64,000 nt of DNA from an uncultured Bacteroidales bacterium (GTDB lineage: Bacteria; Bacteroidota; Bacteroidia; Bacteroidales; JAUNSR01): positions 1 to 64,000 of the forward strand of contig CAMTOJ010000011.1 of the NCBI GenBank assembly GCA_947074145.1. The letters run 5' to 3'. How positions within the stretch are numbered: the stretch's first letter is position 1; each line of letters opens with the position of its first letter. Of this stretch, positions 17,179 to 26,940 are shown in pieces. The notes under the pieces were generated by a model. The model did not search any database. It was not told the DNA's origin and saw nothing but the letters and a program-made list of their open reading frames with translations. The position numbers were made by a program, and so were the translations under genes.

Positions 17179-18552
17179 ATGATGAAAATTTGTTTAGGGA
17201 CAAAAAAGATTAAGTTAATGGCTTGCATTGCTATTTCAATGCTTATCTCTCACACATCAAAGGCTCAGGACAGTTTACATTTATCTCTTAATCAAATCTT
17301 GGAGATCGCACTTAGCGATAATCCGACAATTAAAGTCGCTGATCAGGATGTAGAACTTAAGAGATATGTAAAAAAGGAGTCAATAGCAGGATTATTTCCC
17401 GATATTTCAGCAAGTGGGGCATTACAGAATGCATTAAAACTTCAGAGTATGAAGATGGATATGCCCGGGCAAGGTCCCGTTACAATCACTATGGGGCAGA
17501 AATATACCGTAAATGGTACGTTTGCATTATCACTACCTTTAATTGCTCCTCAACTTTGGAAAACTATAAAGTTAAACCAACAAGATATAGAATTATCTCT
17601 TGAAGTAGCCAGATCATCAAAGATAGATATGGTAAATCAGGTAAAAAATGCATATTATTCTCTTCTTCTTGCAAAAGATGCATATAAAGCTTTGAGTGCC
17701 AGCTATAGAACGGCTGAGCTGAATGCAAAATTTGTCACTTCAAATTATGAACAAGGTGTAGCTTCTGAATATGACAAACTTGTAGCTGATGTTCAATACA
17801 GAAATATAAAACCACAGATGGTTAATGGAGAAAATGCTGTAAAACTTGCAATCCTTAATCTAAAGGTTCTTATGGGTGTTGATGTGAATCAACCTATAAT
17901 ATTTGAAGGGGCTCTTGACAATTATGAATCAGAGATGCTTTCAGACTATATGTATTTGAAAAATGATACTTCTCTTGTTGAAAATAGCATTCTTAAACAA
18001 TTTGACATTCAGGCTATGCAAATAAAAGAGGCTGAAAAAATCAATAAAATGGGATATGTCCCAACTCTTGGTTTAGGGTTAAATTACGGCTGGCAATCAA
18101 TGGACAAAGATCTTAAAATGAAGAATTATGATTGGTTTGAAGGTTCTGTTTTAAGTTTTTCTCTGTCTGTTCCTATTTTTGATGGAGGAAAAAAATATTT
18201 CAAAACAAAACAGAATAATATATCTTACGGAAATTTGCTTCTTCAAAGAGAAAATACAACAAGACAACTTAAACTAAGTGTTCAGAATTCCCTTGATAAT
18301 ATAGCTATAGCAGTTGAACAGGTTACATCTAATAAAGAGAGTGTAATACAGGCTGAAAAGGCTTATTCTATAAGTCAAAAACGTTATTCGGTTGGATCGG
18401 GTACTCTTTTGGAAATGAATACATCTGAAACAGCACTAACACAGTCAAGACTACAGTATGCACAATCAATATATGATTATCTTGCCGCTAAAGCTAATCT
18501 TGAGGCTACTTTAGGTCGTCCGACATCTCAATATGAAAAAGAAAAAAATTAA
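17179..18552 (+). CDS. TolC-family outer membrane efflux protein
   Basis: The 457-residue protein has a signal peptide (about 10-30, ending SHTSKAQ) and two outer membrane efflux repeats typical of TolC: long helices with LSLNQILEIALSDNPTI (about 35-52) and, in the second half, YDWFEGSVLSFSLSVPIFDGG (about 315-335). It forms the outer-membrane exit duct for the adaptor and RND pump encoded directly downstream. Its final codons overlap the open frame of the next gene, but the likely adaptor start at 18581 lies after the stop. Confidence 0.93.
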   Translation: MMKICLGTKKIKLMACIAISMLISHTSKAQDSLHLSLNQILEIALSDNPTIKVADQDVELKRYVKKESIAGLFPDISASGALQNALKLQSMKMDMPGQGPVTITMGQKYTVNGTFALSLPLIAPQLWKTIKLNQQDIELSLEVARSSKIDMVNQVKNAYYSLLLAKDAYKALSASYRTAELNAKFVTSNYEQGVASEYDKLVADVQYRNIKPQMVNGENAVKLAILNLKVLMGVDVNQPIIFEGALDNYESEMLSDYMYLKNDTSLVENSILKQFDIQAMQIKEAEKINKMGYVPTLGLGLNYGWQSMDKDLKMKNYDWFEGSVLSFSLSVPIFDGGKKYFKTKQNNISYGNLLLQRENTTRQLKLSVQNSLDNIAIAVEQVTSNKESVIQAEKAYSISQKRYSVGSGTLLEMNTSETALTQSRLQYAQSIYDYLAAKANLEATLGRPTSQYEKEKN

Positions 18553-18580
18553 TAAGAAAAAAAATAAATCAGATATAAAG

Positions 18581-19627
18581 ATGAATACCTCAAAGAAACT
18601 TTTTATTATTCCGGTATTAGGAGTTATGCTTCTATCATCATCCTGCTCAGGTAAAAAAACTGAAGCTGCAAACGCAGAGAGTTCGAAAATCGAATCTTTA
18701 AGCAAACCTCGTGTAAAAGTTCAAAAAGTGTTTGAAAAAGATGTAGAACAGACAAGAGAATTTACAGCTACTGTACAGGCGAATATTACCAACAAGATTG
18801 CACCGCAAAATCCGGTCAGAATCGAAGAAATTCTTGTTGAAGTTGGAGACCGTGTGAAGAAAGGTCAAAAACTTGTTCAGATGGATGCTAATAATCTTAA
18901 ACAGGCGAAGACTCAATTAGACAATAAAAGAGTTGAATTCAATCGTGTAGATGAGTTATTTAAAGTTGGCGGAGTATCAAAATCTCAATGGGATTCTCAA
19001 AAAATGGCTCTTGATATAGCAGAAACTTCATATAAGAATCTTATAGAAAACACTCAGCTTATAAGTCCTATTGACGGAATAATAACAGCAAGAAATTATG
19101 ATAACGGAGATATGTATTCAGGAAATCCGGTACTTGTAGTTGAACAGATAACTCCTGTAAAATTATTGGTAAATGTTTCTGAAACTTATTTTTCAAATGT
19201 AAAGAAAGGTATGCCTGTTTCTATCCAGCTTGATGTTTACGGAGACAGAACATTCAACGGTGAGGTATCTTTAATCTATCCTACAATCGATCCACAGACA
19301 AGAACATTCCCTGTAGAAATAAAGATTAATAATCAATCACAGGAAGTACGTCCGGGAATGTTTGCCAGAGCAACTATGAGTTTTGGAACAAAACAACATA
19401 TTGTAGTTCCTGATTTAGCTATAATAAAACAGCCGGGAACAGGAGACAGATATATTTATGTTGTTAACAAGAACGGAAAAGTATCATACAATAAAGTTGA
19501 GTTAGGAAGAAGAATAGGTGATACTTATGAGATTATCTCCGGATTAAAAGATGGTGATGCAGTAGTTACAGCCGGCTATTCACGTCTTAGCAATGGAATT
19601 GAAGTAGAAATAGAAAATAAAAAATAA
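18581..19627 (+). CDS. RND efflux periplasmic adaptor (membrane fusion) lipoprotein
   Basis: The start at 18581 (MNTSKKLFIIPVLGVML) is preferred over an ATG at 18533 because it places the lipobox LLSSSCSGKK correctly. The mature protein has the lipoyl-like hybrid motif (IEEILVEVGDRVKKGQKLVQMD), a helical hairpin, a second lipoyl half (LISPIDGIITARNYDNGDMY) and beta-barrel and membrane-proximal domains (DLAIIKQPGTGDRYIYVV). It links the RND pump to TolC and is anchored as a lipoprotein. It is encoded 11 bp before the pump gene. Confidence 0.94.
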   Translation: MNTSKKLFIIPVLGVMLLSSSCSGKKTEAANAESSKIESLSKPRVKVQKVFEKDVEQTREFTATVQANITNKIAPQNPVRIEEILVEVGDRVKKGQKLVQMDANNLKQAKTQLDNKRVEFNRVDELFKVGGVSKSQWDSQKMALDIAETSYKNLIENTQLISPIDGIITARNYDNGDMYSGNPVLVVEQITPVKLLVNVSETYFSNVKKGMPVSIQLDVYGDRTFNGEVSLIYPTIDPQTRTFPVEIKINNQSQEVRPGMFARATMSFGTKQHIVVPDLAIIKQPGTGDRYIYVVNKNGKVSYNKVELGRRIGDTYEIISGLKDGDAVVTAGYSRLSNGIEVEIENKK

Positions 19628-19638
19628 GATCACACATT

Positions 19639-22600
19639 ATGAGTTTGTATTCAACCGCTGTAAAAAAGCCGATTTTAACAGCTCTTTGCTTTCTTGCAAT
19701 TGTAGTGTTCGGTCTTTTCAGCTTAACTAGACTTTCGGTAGACCTTTATCCGGATATCGAAACCAATCAGGTTATGGTCATTACGGCCTATCAGGGAGCG
19801 AGTGCTGCCGATATCGAGACGAATGTTTCCAAAGTAATGGAAAACACATTAAACTCGGTAAGTAATTTAAAGCATATTAAATCATCATCAAAAGAAAATA
19901 TTTCGGTTGTTACTCTTGAATTCGAATATGGTACAGATATAACAGAGGCAACAAATGATATTCGCGATAAACTTGACCAGGTTAGCAATTATCTGCCTGA
20001 TGAGGTATCATCGCCTATTATTTTCAAGTTCGGTACAGATGATATTCCTATTGTTATCCTATCGGTAACGGCAAATGAGAGTATGTCTGCACTTTATAAA
20101 ATTCTTGATGATAAAGTTGTAAATCCTCTTAATCGTATTTCGGGAGTAGGAACAGTTTCTCTTTCCGGTATACCAAAAAGACAGATTTATGTATATTGTG
20201 ACCCCAATAAACTTGAAGCCTACAATCTTGGTATCGAAACTATTTCCAGTATTATAGCAGCTGAAAACAGAAATGTGCCGGGTGGTAATATTGATATGGG
20301 ATCTAATACATTCTCACTTCGTGTTCAAGGTGAATTTAGTGATGCCAGAGAACTTGCTGATATCGTAGTTGGCAGCTACAATGGTGGGAATATCTATCTT
20401 AGAGATGTAGCTCGAATAGATGATAGAACAGAGGAACGTGCACAGGAAGCATATATTACAAATACTTCTACCAGAGGTGAGCGTTTCGTAGGTAAATCTG
20501 GAGGTATCATAATAATTCAGAAGCAGTCAGGTGCAAATTCGGTAAGTATTTCAAATAAAGTTCTTGAAAAAATGCCTGAACTCCAGGCTACACTTCCTTC
20601 AGATGTTGACCTTGGTGTTATTGTAAATACTTCAACAAGTATTGAGAATACGATAAACTCTCTTATAGAAACTATACTTGTAACATTCATTGTTGTATTG
20701 TTCGTTGTATTGTTCTTCCTAGGACGTTGGAGAGCTACTTTTATTGTCATGTTGACAATTCCTATCTCATTGATAGCATCTTTCATATATTTGATGGCAT
20801 CAGGAAATACACTTAATATTATCTCTTTGTCATCATTAAGTATCGCAATCGGTATGGTTGTGGATGATGCTATCGTGGTACTTGAAAACGTAACTAATCA
20901 TATAGAAAAAGGAAGTGAGCCCAAACAGGCAGCTATACATGGTACGAATGAGGTAGCTATCTCAGTAATCGCCTCTACTCTAACGATGCTTGCAGTGTTC
21001 CTGCCTCTTACTATGGTTCCGGGTATGGCTGGTATCATGTTCCGTCAGCTTGGATGGATTGTTTCTATCATTATGATTGTATCAACTATTGGAGCGTTAA
21101 CATTGATACCGATGTTATGTTCTCAGTTATTGAGATTAAATCCAACTAAAGGAAAAATATATGATTTATTGTTCAGTCCTATCGAAAAGGGACTTGATAA
21201 ACTTGATTATTTTTATGCAAAGGTTCTTTCATGGACTGTTGTAAATAGAATGAAAACAATCATATTATCTCTTGGAATTTTCTTTTCAAGTCTTTTTCTT
21301 CTAAAGATAATCCCAACAGAATTCTTCCCTACTATGGATGGTGGACGTATTGGTGTTACTCTTGAATTTCCTATGGGTACAAGAATGGAGATAGCAAGAG
21401 ACTTGGCGTTGAAGATAATGGATGAGTTCAATGAAAAATATCCTGAAATTAATGCAGCATCATTTACTGCGGGTCAGGCTGATACGGATAATACATTCGC
21501 TTCTATCCAATCTAATGGATCACATATCGTATCATGGAATATAAATCTTTCGAGTGTAGGTGATCGAGAAAGAGGTCTTGAAGAGATTTGTGACCTTATG
21601 CGTAAAGATCTTGAAAAATATCCTGAGATTAAAAAATCAAAAGTACTTGCCGGTGGTGGTGCTAGTATGGGTGGACAAACATCTGTAGATGTTGAGATCA
21701 TAGGATATGACTTTGATCAGACCAACGCTGTAGCAAAAATGTTAACTGATAAAATTTCAAATGTAAAAGGTATAGCATCAATCAACAATACCAGAGAAGA
21801 GTATGCACCGGAATATCAAGTTGACTTTGATCGTGAGAAACTTGCTCTTCATGGTCTAAACATGACTACTGTTGCATCATATCTTAGAAATCGTATTAAT
21901 GGTTCTACATCTTCTTATTATCGTGAGGATGGTGATGAGTATGATATTACAGTTCGTTATGCTCCTCAGTTCCGCCAGAGTATAGAGGATCTTGAGAATA
22001 TTATCGTTTATAATAATCAAGGCAAGGGTATAAGAATACGAGATTTAGGTAAAGTTGTAGAGAAAATGTCGCCTCCTACTATCGAAAGAAAAAATCGTGA
22101 GCGTATATTGACATTAAATGCATATCTAGGTCCGGGCGGAGTACTTGGTGATGTAGCTGCAGAAATACAACAAATCCTTGCAGACGCAGATATACCATCG
22201 ACTGTTTCTACAAATATTTCGGGTTCATTTGAAGACCAACAGGATACATTCCGAGATCTAGGTCTTTTGGGAGCACTTATTATATTATTGGTATTTATTG
22301 TTTTGGCAGCTCAGTTTGAATCATTAACTGACCCTTTCATTATCATGTTCTCTTTACCATTTGCCTTTACCGGTGTATTTATCGGACTTGCATTAACAAA
22401 TACACCTCTTGGTGTAATGTCTATGATTGGTATTATAATGCTCTTTGGTATTGTGGTTAAAAATGGTATCGTGCTTATCGATTATACCATTCTTAACAGA
22501 GAAAGAGGAATGGCTATAAAACAGGCTGTTGTTGATGCCGGTCGCTCAAGATTACGTCCTGTATTGATGACAACTCTTACAACTGTATTGGGTATGATTC

Positions 22601-22797
22601 CGATGGCAGTTGGATTAGGTGAAGGTTCTGAAATGTGGAAATCTATGGGTATGACAGTAGCATGGGGGTTGGCATTTTCAACTCTTATCACACTTGTCTT
22701 AATCCCTACTCTTTATACTACATTTGCTAAAAATGGTCTGGTTCGCAGAAGAAAAGCATTCAGCAGAAGTCTAAAAAAACAAAATAACAATATTTAA
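19639..22797 (+). CDS. RND family efflux transporter, HAE1-like permease
   Basis: The 1052-residue protein is a full-length RND pump with twelve membrane helices and two large periplasmic loops. The proton relay Asp409-Asp410 lies in SIAIGMVVDDAIVVLENV of helix 4, and the second-half counterpart is IMLFGIVVKNGIVLIDY. The acidic pair and overall length place it in the hydrophobe/amphiphile (HAE) group rather than the metal (CusA) group. It probably exports drugs or lipophilic compounds with the adaptor and TolC proteins of this operon. One nucleotide separates its stop from the next start. Confidence 0.95.
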   Translation: MSLYSTAVKKPILTALCFLAIVVFGLFSLTRLSVDLYPDIETNQVMVITAYQGASAADIETNVSKVMENTLNSVSNLKHIKSSSKENISVVTLEFEYGTDITEATNDIRDKLDQVSNYLPDEVSSPIIFKFGTDDIPIVILSVTANESMSALYKILDDKVVNPLNRISGVGTVSLSGIPKRQIYVYCDPNKLEAYNLGIETISSIIAAENRNVPGGNIDMGSNTFSLRVQGEFSDARELADIVVGSYNGGNIYLRDVARIDDRTEERAQEAYITNTSTRGERFVGKSGGIIIIQKQSGANSVSISNKVLEKMPELQATLPSDVDLGVIVNTSTSIENTINSLIETILVTFIVVLFVVLFFLGRWRATFIVMLTIPISLIASFIYLMASGNTLNIISLSSLSIAIGMVVDDAIVVLENVTNHIEKGSEPKQAAIHGTNEVAISVIASTLTMLAVFLPLTMVPGMAGIMFRQLGWIVSIIMIVSTIGALTLIPMLCSQLLRLNPTKGKIYDLLFSPIEKGLDKLDYFYAKVLSWTVVNRMKTIILSLGIFFSSLFLLKIIPTEFFPTMDGGRIGVTLEFPMGTRMEIARDLALKIMDEFNEKYPEINAASFTAGQADTDNTFASIQSNGSHIVSWNINLSSVGDRERGLEEICDLMRKDLEKYPEIKKSKVLAGGGASMGGQTSVDVEIIGYDFDQTNAVAKMLTDKISNVKGIASINNTREEYAPEYQVDFDREKLALHGLNMTTVASYLRNRINGSTSSYYREDGDEYDITVRYAPQFRQSIEDLENIIVYNNQGKGIRIRDLGKVVEKMSPPTIERKNRERILTLNAYLGPGGVLGDVAAEIQQILADADIPSTVSTNISGSFEDQQDTFRDLGLLGALIILLVFIVLAAQFESLTDPFIIMFSLPFAFTGVFIGLALTNTPLGVMSMIGIIMLFGIVVKNGIVLIDYTILNRERGMAIKQAVVDAGRSRLRPVLMTTLTTVLGMIPMAVGLGEGSEMWKSMGMTVAWGLAFSTLITLVLIPTLYTTFAKNGLVRRRKAFSRSLKKQNNNI

Positions 22798-22798
22798 T

Positions 22799-23092
22799 AT
22801 GAAAGCGGTATTTATATCTTTTGACCTGGCTCATTACGATAACATTGTGAAAATTCTTGATAGAACATCTAATCGCGGTTTTACCGCATGGGAAAACATT
22901 CAGGGACGAGGTAGTAAGACAGGAGAGCCACATTACGGGTCTCATGCTTGGCCGGGTTCAAATGGAGCTATAATGAGTATGGTAAATGATGAAAGAGTTG
23001 CATCACTTCTTCGCGAATTAAAGAAACTCGATGAATTACGTCCTGCACTTGGACTGAGAGCATTTGTAATGAATGTCGAAGACTGCATATAG
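22799..23092 (+). CDS. Small PII-like protein coupled to the RND pump
   Basis: This 97-residue cytoplasmic protein begins one base after the pump's stop codon, so translation is coupled. The pattern MKAVFISFDLAHYDNIVKILDRTSNRGFTAWENIQGRG followed by a glycine/histidine-rich loop and the closing strand LRAFVMNVED fits the ferredoxin-like PII/CutA fold, with the loop in place of the PII T-loop. Small PII-like proteins (for example DUF3240) sit next to RND genes in other bacteria. It may sense a ligand and modulate the pump. This is inference from fold and position. Confidence 0.6.
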   Translation: MKAVFISFDLAHYDNIVKILDRTSNRGFTAWENIQGRGSKTGEPHYGSHAWPGSNGAIMSMVNDERVASLLRELKKLDELRPALGLRAFVMNVEDCI

Positions 23093-23124
23093 TTATAAGT
23101 TAAGATAAACTAAAAACACAATTA

Positions 23125-23161
23125 TAAAAAAGGGCTATCGTTAATAGATAGCCCTTTTTTA
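23125..23161 (+). terminator. Intrinsic terminator of the efflux operon
   Basis: AAAAAAGGGCTATC pairs with GATAGCCCTTTTTT around a 7-nt loop and the T run continues. Confidence 0.93.
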
Positions 23162-23333
23162 TATCATTTAGCTTTGAATATAAATTTATTTAACACAATA
23201 CATTGATTTTTGTATTTGCTTTTATGTAAAATAAAGTTTAATTTGCATTAACGATATAAATAAGATTTCTTTTTACGTATCATCATTAATTATTATTAAT
23301 CAAAATTCTTATCAATTATATCGTTATTTTAAA

Positions 23334-23690
23334 ATGAGTAATAAAGATAAAGAAAACCTAATAAATGCCGGAGTTGATTTAGATGATGCTCTACCTCGGT
23401 TTATGGATAGTGATATTATTTACTGCAGGTTTCTCAAATTATTTCTTATAGATCAATCATTTGCTAAACTTCAGAATTCTATAGAATCGGGGGATTTAAA
23501 AGATGCATATTCTCATGCACACACACTTAAAGGAGTAGCATCTAATCTGAGTTTTAGTAAGCTGATAAAGACGTTGATGCCTATCCATAATTGTTTAAAA
23601 GATGGGGTCAATAAGGATTATACTCAAGATATAGCAAAATTATCAGATCAATATAATAAGCTTGTAAAAATCATTAAAGTTATAGAGTAA
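23334..23690 (+). CDS. Stand-alone histidine phosphotransfer (HPt) protein
   Basis: The 118-residue all-alpha protein consists of a single HPt domain. The phosphorylated residue is His63 in the motif SHAHTLKGVASNLSF, followed by the usual L..I.P.H helix. It has no kinase or receiver domain. The hybrid kinase gene with two receiver domains starts about 100 bp downstream on the same strand, so the HPt probably shuttles phosphate between that kinase and another receiver. A terminator lies between the two genes. Confidence 0.9.
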   Translation: MSNKDKENLINAGVDLDDALPRFMDSDIIYCRFLKLFLIDQSFAKLQNSIESGDLKDAYSHAHTLKGVASNLSFSKLIKTLMPIHNCLKDGVNKDYTQDIAKLSDQYNKLVKIIKVIE

Positions 23691-23699
23691 TTATTTATT

Positions 23700-23740
23700 A
23701 TCCCTCTGAAATTATAGCATTAGCTTAAATTCAGAGGGAT
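23700..23740 (+). terminator. Terminator-like hairpin between HPt and hybrid kinase
   Basis: ATCCCTCTGAA pairs with TTCAGAGGGAT around a loop of about 19 nt. The T run is weak (ATTTGTTTG), so partial read-through into the kinase gene is possible. Confidence 0.65.
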
Positions 23741-23794
23741 ATTTGTTTGCATTCGATTATTTATTGATTAATTGTTTAAATGAACTAAACGCAC

Positions 23795-26509
23795 ATGAAA
23801 AAGGATTTCGAAAAACATTACAATGATAATTTCTTATCATTGATGAATATATTAAATGCTGTAGAGAAAGATGGGATTGGTCTTTTCAATCAGAACGAAG
23901 AGCTTATATATCTAAATGAAAAAGGGTGCCAATTACTTGATTTGGACTATGATACCTTAAAACCCTCAAATATAATCGAAATTACAGGCAGGCAAATGAA
24001 GCTTATGAATTTTCGGAATCTTTTATCGAAAAAATACCGAAAAGTATTTCGTATAGATCATAAATTCATAGAAACACATGACTTTTCTGATATTAATATA
24101 GAGATTGAAGATAATAAGGGTCCTGAGATTTTCACATTATGCAGATTCCGAGATATAACAAAAAATTTTGATCATAAGGAAATGGAGGAATATGTATATA
24201 ATAATGCACCTATTGGTGTATTTAAATTGTTGCTTTCTGAAAAAGATAAGTTTCTATATGGTTCACCCTATTTCTATGAATTAAACCAGCAAGCTACAAC
24301 GAATCATGTAAATAATCCAATATTACCTGAATTTATAAAACCTTATTTTGATAATAATAAAAAGGCAGCCTCTTTAAATAAAGAATCTAATGTTTTTGAT
24401 ATTAAAGTCTTAGATAAAAAATACAACGCTATTCATCTTTTGGTTCAATGTACTCTTACCAAAGTCAATAATGGAATATTAGTCTATGGATTCGTTATAG
24501 ATAATACATCCGAAAAGATTAAGGAAATAAAGATGCATTCAATGGATCAGATTAACAAATTTACAATAGAAAAGGATTATATAAATGTAATGACTTATGA
24601 TATTGCGAATAAAAAATGTGAGATTATTGCCGGCAATGTGAATAATTCAGATATATCAGGAACGAAGGATCTACAAGAAATATTCGATATTTTAAGCTAT
24701 AAAGTTTATGTTGATGATTATGAAATTTTTAAACATCAGTTTAGCATTAAAAATATAGAATTACAATTAGCAAATAATGATAAATTCACTCAGAAATTAA
24801 GATTTAAAATCAAAAATAAATTTATTTGGGTTCTTTTTGAAGCCGTGTTTTATGATGAAAAAAGAAATAAAATGCTCTTTTGTATGAGAGATATTGATGA
24901 TGATGAACAACATAGAATCGAACTTGAAAAAACCAAATTAAGAGCAGAAAATGCAAATCGTTCAAAGAGTGAATTTCTGTCAAGAATGTCACATGATATT
25001 AGAACTCCTCTTAATACAATAATCGGCATGACCTCTCTTTCATCGATGTATCTTGAGAATGAGGAAAAGATGAAAGAATCTTTAAAAAAAATTGATACCG
25101 CTTCAAAGTTTCTTCTTTCACTGATAAATGATATACTTGATATGTCTAAGATTGAAAGCGGGAAAATGGATCTAAATATCGATGATTTCAATTTTAAAGA
25201 GTTTATTAGTTCTGTGACCCATATTTGTTATCATAGTTCAGCTCAGAAAAGTATTGATTTTAATGTTACATCGGATCCAAATCTTGCTCTATATTATAAA
25301 GGTGATCAACTTCGTCTACGTCAAATATTAATGAATCTTCTTTCAAATGCTATAAAATTCACTGCAAATGAAAATGGATTTGTTAATTTACGTGTAGATC
25401 TTACAAAACGTCTTGATAAAGAGGATATTGTAAAATTTATCATAAGTGACAATGGTGTGGGAATGAGTGAGGATTTCCAAAATAAATTGTTCAAACCTTT
25501 CGAACAGGAAATAATAAATCAGACAGGACTCGTTGGTACTGGTTTAGGATTAAGTATCACCCATTCTCTTGTCAAGCTTATGAATGGCAAAATCTCTGTT
25601 GTAAGTAAGCCTGGAAAGGGAAGTCGTTTTATTGTAGAAATTCCTCTTAAAGAGAGCAATAAAAGTGAGAATTTAATAAATGAAACATACAAGCATAAAG
25701 ATAACGTCAGAATGCTTATTATCGACGATGATGAAATAACTTGTGAACATACCAGAACTATACTTCTCGAATCAGGCGTTAATACAGATTTTGCCCTAAA
25801 TGGTAAACAGGGTATAGAAATGATACTTAAATCAATAGAGGAAGACAGACAATATGATTTGATAATTGTTGATTGGAAAATGCCTGATATGGATGGAAGT
25901 GAGACTTGTAAACAGATCAGACAAATTGTCGATTCTAATGTTCTTATATTTATAATGTCATCTTTCGATTGGGCTGAAATAGAGGAAAAAGCAAGAGAAT
26001 ATGGAGTTAATTACTTCATTAGTAAACCTATGTTCCGTGATGACATATATACTTTACTCAAAAGTATTGAAAATGAAGAGAGTCGAAAACAAATGGAAAA
26101 ATCAAACGATGATACGATTATCTTCAATGATGAAAAAGTGTTATTGGTTGAAGATAATGAGTTAAATGCTGAAATACTTAAAACACTATTAGAATGCTAT
26201 AATCTTAATATCACTATCGTATCTAATGGACAAGAGGCTGTAGAAAAATTTAGTAACTCTCAGATTAATGAATTTAGAATAATATTAATGGATATCCGAA
26301 TGCCTGTTATGAATGGACTTGAAGCTACAAGGATTATAAGAAGTATGAATAGAGATGATGCTACTTCAATTCCGATTTTTGCGCTTTCTGCTAATGCTTT
26401 TGCTGAGGATATAGAATATTCTATTAATGCAGGTATGAATGAGCATTTATGCAAGCCCATAGATATCAAAGATATAACTCTTAAAATTAAGACTTATATT
26501 AATAAATAG
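23795..26509 (+). CDS. Cytoplasmic hybrid histidine kinase with two receiver domains
   Basis: The 904-residue protein lacks membrane segments. PAS-like sensor modules occupy the first 380 residues. HisKA carries His400 in RMSHDIRTPLN, and an HATPase domain follows with the N-box LMNLLSNAIKFTA and G-box GTGLGLSI. Receiver 1 has Asp693 (VDWKMPDMDG) and receiver 2 has Asp833 (LMDIRMPVMNG). It has no DNA-binding output domain. The neighbouring HPt protein (His63) makes a His-Asp-His relay likely. The final response regulator is not in the window. Confidence 0.93.
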   Translation: MKKDFEKHYNDNFLSLMNILNAVEKDGIGLFNQNEELIYLNEKGCQLLDLDYDTLKPSNIIEITGRQMKLMNFRNLLSKKYRKVFRIDHKFIETHDFSDINIEIEDNKGPEIFTLCRFRDITKNFDHKEMEEYVYNNAPIGVFKLLLSEKDKFLYGSPYFYELNQQATTNHVNNPILPEFIKPYFDNNKKAASLNKESNVFDIKVLDKKYNAIHLLVQCTLTKVNNGILVYGFVIDNTSEKIKEIKMHSMDQINKFTIEKDYINVMTYDIANKKCEIIAGNVNNSDISGTKDLQEIFDILSYKVYVDDYEIFKHQFSIKNIELQLANNDKFTQKLRFKIKNKFIWVLFEAVFYDEKRNKMLFCMRDIDDDEQHRIELEKTKLRAENANRSKSEFLSRMSHDIRTPLNTIIGMTSLSSMYLENEEKMKESLKKIDTASKFLLSLINDILDMSKIESGKMDLNIDDFNFKEFISSVTHICYHSSAQKSIDFNVTSDPNLALYYKGDQLRLRQILMNLLSNAIKFTANENGFVNLRVDLTKRLDKEDIVKFIISDNGVGMSEDFQNKLFKPFEQEIINQTGLVGTGLGLSITHSLVKLMNGKISVVSKPGKGSRFIVEIPLKESNKSENLINETYKHKDNVRMLIIDDDEITCEHTRTILLESGVNTDFALNGKQGIEMILKSIEEDRQYDLIIVDWKMPDMDGSETCKQIRQIVDSNVLIFIMSSFDWAEIEEKAREYGVNYFISKPMFRDDIYTLLKSIENEESRKQMEKSNDDTIIFNDEKVLLVEDNELNAEILKTLLECYNLNITIVSNGQEAVEKFSNSQINEFRIILMDIRMPVMNGLEATRIIRSMNRDDATSIPIFALSANAFAEDIEYSINAGMNEHLCKPIDIKDITLKIKTYINK

Positions 26510-26554
26510 ATAGGACCTTTATATAAAATAATCTTAGGACATAACTAATGAGAT

Positions 26555-26594
26555 AAAACCCGATTAATAAAATATTTGTCGGGTTTTGTTTTTT
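26555..26594 (+). terminator. Intrinsic terminator of the hybrid kinase gene
   Basis: AAAACCCGA pairs with TCGGGTTTT and is followed by GTTTTTT. Its 3' half overlaps the next promoter. Confidence 0.85.
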
Positions 26595-26604
26595 ACTAAT
26601 TTTG
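26575..26604 (+). promoter_or_regulatory. Bacteroidota-type promoter for the DUF4250 gene
   Basis: TTTG (26575-26578), an 18-bp spacer and TAATTTTG (26597-26604) match the TTTG/TAnnTTTG consensus, about 35 bp before the start codon. It overlaps the preceding terminator. Confidence 0.65.
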
Positions 26605-26640
26605 CACTCTATAAACTTTATAATCTTCAGATAATAAATA

Positions 26641-26822
26641 TGAATACAAATATTCCTAATGATTGCAATATGTTGATGAGCTTTATTAATACAAAGCTAA
26701 GAGATGAATATAATTCAATAGATGAATTATGTTTATCACTTGATATAGATAAAAAATGGCTTTTTGAAAAGCTTGCTACTGCCGGATTTGAATATAATGA
26801 ACAGTTAAACAAATTCTGGTAA
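26641..26822 (+). CDS. DUF4250 small protein
   Basis: The ATG at 26641 gives a 60-residue protein. An in-frame upstream ATG at 26586 lies within or before the promoter and is rejected. The pattern IPNDCNMLMSFINTKLRDEY, then LCLSLDIDKKWLFEKLATAGF, and a final NKFW matches DUF4250, a short family found in gut Bacteroidota and Firmicutes with an HTH-like helical core. The function is unknown. It has its own promoter and terminator. Confidence 0.85.
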
Positions 26823-26843
26823 TATAAAAAAGTCCCAAAAGGG

Positions 26844-26886
26844 AATGCCCCCAAAAAAGTTTAGCATTTAACTTTTTGGGGGCATT
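26844..26886. terminator. Bidirectional terminator between DUF4250 and GH35 genes
   Basis: AATGCCCCC plus an A run pairs with the T run plus GGGGGCATT (about 17 bp with one bulge). It lies between convergent genes and can serve both. Confidence 0.85.
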
Positions 26887-26940
26887 TCTTTTAATAGGTT
26901 TTTTCAATATAATCTCTTAAGTCTTTTCGATTATGAGAGA

